Positions 61,676 through 64,000 of a stretch of 64,000 nt of DNA are shown piece after piece. The position numbers and the translations under genes are program-made. The stretch is from Planctomycetota bacterium (GTDB lineage Bacteria > Planctomycetota > B15-G4): positions 1-64,000 of the forward strand of contig JACKHP010000007.1 of assembly GCA_020638905.1 (NCBI GenBank), read 5' to 3'. How positions within the stretch are numbered: the stretch's first letter is position 1; every line of letters starts with the position of its first letter. A model generated the notes under the pieces. The model was not told the origin of the DNA and did no database searches. It saw only the letters and a list, made by a program, of their open reading frames with translations.

Positions 61676-63133
61676 ATGACGCTCGCCGTCCATTTCGCCG
61701 TCCAGTCCACGCGCATCCTGGTGCAGGAGAACCCCCAGTGCCGGGTGGTGCTCGAGAACAAGGGACGCGCGCCGATCCGCGTGCTGCACCCGATGACGAA
61801 CCCGAGCATGCCGATGATGCGCGTGCTCGACCTGCGGCGCGGCACCGAGACGGTGGCGAAGCGCCCCGGCAACTTCGCCGGCGACCGCTACCAGACGCTC
61901 CCGCCGGGACAGAAGCTCGAGTGCGAGTTCCCGCTGCTCTCGAAGTGCGCGTTGCACGAGCCCGGCGAGTACGAGGTCTCGGCCGTGCTGCGCTGGGACG
62001 ACGGCAAGGCCGAGCGTGAGTCCGAGCCGGTGCGCGTCACGGTGCTGCCGGTCACGGCGCGCGGGCTCGATGTGCTGCCCGTCGCCGGCGCGTGGTCGGC
62101 CGTCCAGCACGCGTACGTCGTGAACGTCGACGGCGAGCCGCCGCACCTCGTGCGGCACACGCTCTCGGTGCTGCCCGGCGGGGGAGTGCTCGAGGCGCGC
62201 GTCGGCGCGGCGGTGCCGCTGCGCGCGCGGGTCGTCCCTTCGCGGCCGGCGAACGGCGCCATGTCCCACGCGAGCTGGGCGGCCTGGATCGACGGCGGCG
62301 AGCTGTGCGGCGTGAGCTTCGATCCGACCCACGGACCGCTCGAGACACGGCGTTTCGCGCTGCCGCCTGTCGAGTGCGTGCTCGTCGCGCCGTTGTTGAC
62401 GGGTCCGGTGTCCGAGAGCCTCGATCGTCCGGCGTGCGCGTGCCTGGTGTGGCTCGACGATCCGCGCGAGAGCGGCGGACGCCTGCTCGTGCTCGACGTC
62501 GACGGCCGGGGCAAGGTCGGCGCGGGTCCCCACGCGCCGCTGCCCGGGCGACGTCCGGTGTGGATGGAGAGCCAGGTGCTCTCGACCAGCGCGCGACGCA
62601 TGACCTTCGCGCAGGTGACCGACGCGGGGCTCGCGCTGCGCGCGACGAGCTGGCCGAAGAGCCGCGCCGAGGCGCCGAAGACGCTCGGAGAGTGGCCGGT
62701 CACGTTCCTCGGCGGCGGCTGCGCGCTGGCGTCCGACGACGTGCTGCACGGCGCGACGCTGGTCCAGACCCGTCCGCCCGACGAACACGCCGTGCACCTG
62801 CTGCGCTGGACGCTCGACGCGCAGGGCGCGTGGGCCGAGGTCGCGCGCGACGTCGTCGACTGGCCGTACGCCGTGCCGGTCGAGCGGGCACGCGTGCGCG
62901 TGAGCGTCGAGGGAAGGGTCTGCGCGTTGCTGGCCGACCCCGAGGGACGCTGGTCGGTGCTCGACACCGAGGGCGCGCTGCATCCCGCGCCGGTCCCGTA
63001 CGGGACGACGACGTTGCCGCTCGACGTGGCCTTCCGCAAGGGCGGCGACCCGATCCTGGTGGCGGCGCGCAAGGAGCACGGACTCGTGCTGGCCGAACTC
63101 GACGGACGTCCCGTGGCCGCGCACGGCCACTGA
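61676..63133 (+). CDS. Unknown protein downstream of the candidate effector; possible immunity or partner protein
   Basis: 485 residues, no signal peptide. GGGAGG lies 5 bp before the ATG at 61676, and the gap from the effector gene is 49 bp, so it is probably co-expressed. Residues about 1-125 look like an Ig-like or protease-inhibitor-like beta-sandwich (RILVQENPQCRVVLENKGRAPIRVLHP...LPPGQKLECEF...HEPGEYEVSAVLRWDDG). The remainder is beta-rich with repeating LLVLDVDG, VLDTEGALHPAPVP and similar strands spaced about 40-60 residues, as in a beta-propeller. By position it could protect the producer or load the effector. A periplasmic toxin would normally need an exported immunity protein, which this is not, so the role is open. 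Confidence 0.6.
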   Translation: MTLAVHFAVQSTRILVQENPQCRVVLENKGRAPIRVLHPMTNPSMPMMRVLDLRRGTETVAKRPGNFAGDRYQTLPPGQKLECEFPLLSKCALHEPGEYEVSAVLRWDDGKAERESEPVRVTVLPVTARGLDVLPVAGAWSAVQHAYVVNVDGEPPHLVRHTLSVLPGGGVLEARVGAAVPLRARVVPSRPANGAMSHASWAAWIDGGELCGVSFDPTHGPLETRRFALPPVECVLVAPLLTGPVSESLDRPACACLVWLDDPRESGGRLLVLDVDGRGKVGAGPHAPLPGRRPVWMESQVLSTSARRMTFAQVTDAGLALRATSWPKSRAEAPKTLGEWPVTFLGGGCALASDDVLHGATLVQTRPPDEHAVHLLRWTLDAQGAWAEVARDVVDWPYAVPVERARVRVSVEGRVCALLADPEGRWSVLDTEGALHPAPVPYGTTTLPLDVAFRKGGDPILVAARKEHGLVLAELDGRPVAAHGH

Positions 63134-63286
63134 GGCGCGGGCCAGGCCGTGGAGCGCGTGTGCCGCCTGGCGCCGCGACGGCAACGACGAACGAAAGCCG
63201 CGCCGCCACGAAGCCTCTCGTCGCCCACGTGCCTCGGGCGTGCGCGCCGCTGGCGGAATCGCGGACTTTCTGCGAGTCTCTGCGCC

Positions 63287-64000
63287 ATGCGAACCATCTT
63301 GCACGCCGTCGTCGCCGTCCCGTTCGTCGCCCTGCTCGCCGCGTCGTCGGCGGCGCAGCCGGCGCCGCCGCCCGACCAGCCCGGCCGCGGTGCGCCGCCC
63401 GAGGCGGCCGCCGAGCAGCCGCTCGGACTCGTGCTCTCGACCGACGAGGTCGCGCCGGGCTACGTGCTCTACGCGCCGCTGCTCAGCACGTCGACGTTCC
63501 TGCTCGACAACGCGGGCGAGGTCGTGCACGAGTGGCCGAGCGCGTACGGTCCCGGTTCCGAGTACCTGCTCGACGACGGAACGCTCTTGCGCTGCGCGCG
63601 TCTCGTCGACCCGCCGCGCTTCCACGGCGGCGGCATCTACGGTCGCATCGAGCGCCTGGCGCCCGACGGGACGGTGCTGTGGTTCTACGAGCTCGCGAAC
63701 GAGCAGCAGGTGCTGCACCACGACTTCGAGGTGCTGCCGAACGGCAACATCCTGGCCATCGTGTGGGAGTACGTCTCGCCGAAGGACGCGCTCGCCCACG
63801 GACGCGACCCGCGCGCGCTCGGGCAGGACGGGCTGTTCGCCGACGGGCTGATCGAGATCCGTCCCACGCTGCCGTCGGGCGGTGAGATCGTCTGGGAGTG
63901 GCACGTCTGGGACCACCTCGTGCAGGACGTGAGCGAGCACATGCCCGATTACGGGCAGATCGCCGAGCATCCCGGACGTTTCGACGTGAACGGCGAGCAC
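63287..64000 (+). CDS. Arylsulfotransferase (ASST)-family protein, N-terminal 238 residues, truncated by the window edge
   Basis: The ATG at 63287 opens a signal peptide (ILHAVVAVPFVALLAASSAAQ, cleavage near residue 24), followed by a Pro/Ala/Gln-rich spacer. From about residue 45 the sequence shows the ASST/beta-propeller pattern: GYVLYAPLLSTSTFLLDNAGEVVHEW, YLLDDGTLLRCARL, LAPDGTVLWFYELANEQQVLHHDFEVLPNGNILAIVWEY. In ASST enzymes a catalytic His is buried in the propeller; the HHD here may be metal- or substrate-binding. Many family members in environmental bacteria are of unknown substrate. The frame is open to the last base. A 153-bp gap separates it from the T6SS-linked unknown, so it is probably an independent unit. 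Confidence 0.8.
   Translation, partial: MRTILHAVVAVPFVALLAASSAAQPAPPPDQPGRGAPPEAAAEQPLGLVLSTDEVAPGYVLYAPLLSTSTFLLDNAGEVVHEWPSAYGPGSEYLLDDGTLLRCARLVDPPRFHGGGIYGRIERLAPDGTVLWFYELANEQQVLHHDFEVLPNGNILAIVWEYVSPKDALAHGRDPRALGQDGLFADGLIEIRPTLPSGGEIVWEWHVWDHLVQDVSEHMPDYGQIAEHPGRFDVNGEH

Noticed and set aside
32721..63133. T6SS locus as a recently acquired island
   Set aside because: By eye, GC content and third-position bias match the housekeeping genes on the left, and there is no integrase, transposase, tRNA or direct repeat at its ends.
63287..64000. Arylsulfotransferase-like gene as a further T6SS effector
   Set aside because: It has a standard signal peptide for Sec export and a separate 153-bp upstream gap, unlike T6SS cargo.

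Overview
This is a 64-kb window of very GC-rich bacterial chromosome (roughly 70% G+C by eye). Genes are tightly packed and often joined by 4-bp ATGA or GTGA stop/start overlaps. The organism is Gram-negative with an outer membrane: it has two LptF/LptG-type LPS-export permeases, many lipoproteins and a type VI secretion system (T6SS). Hanks-type Ser/Thr kinases, futalosine-pathway menaquinone genes, sulfatase/glycoside hydrolase/polysaccharide-lyase-like genes, an FG-GAP repeat protein and an arylsulfotransferase-like protein together suggest a high-GC Planctomycetota-type lineage. That placement is inference; a Myxococcota-like relative cannot be excluded.

Layout. (1) 1-2915, minus: a P1B copper-type ATPase cut by the window edge, preceded by two short membrane-anchored paralogues of unknown function. 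(2) 3096-12358: a divergent carbohydrate cluster with a PL26/YetA-like lipoprotein on minus, and on plus a GH2-family hydrolase, a small lipoprotein and a membrane-anchored sulfatase/alkaline-phosphatase-superfamily enzyme. (3) 12566-19618: housekeeping and envelope run purA-uppS-cdsA-phoH-ybeY-lptF-lptG, then rpmB. (4) 19930-24557: an exported FG-GAP protein, a two-subunit 3-oxoacid CoA-transferase and a helical-repeat lipoprotein. (5) 24820-30186: rho followed at 4 bp by a Ser/Thr kinase, converging on fusA across a perfect 15-bp hairpin. (6) 30346-32478: an unknown exported protein, then mqnB and mqnD.

(7) 32721-61626 (probably to 63133) is a large T6SS locus. First unit: a short protein perhaps related to the TagH C-terminus, a TssJ-position lipoprotein, TssK, TssL, TssM, TagF, three unrecognised exported proteins, and a 1321-residue membrane-spanning Ser/Thr kinase. 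After a 222-bp gap: Hcp, TssE, TssF, TssG, ClpV, VgrG, a 1031-residue candidate effector and one unknown protein. The sheath genes tssB and tssC, and also tssA, a PppA phosphatase and a PAAR tip, are not in the window.

The most interesting point is the VgrG-effector pair. VgrG ends in a transthyretin-like beta-sandwich. The next gene encodes a LysM-like segment, a similar beta-sandwich, a peptidoglycan-binding domain and, at the extreme C-terminus, a metzincin-like zinc-protease signature (HExxHxxxxxH plus a VMSY Met-turn). The next most interesting features are the three unknown exported proteins between TagF and the kinase, and the rho-kinase pairing. (8) 63287-64000: the start of an arylsulfotransferase-family gene that runs off the window.
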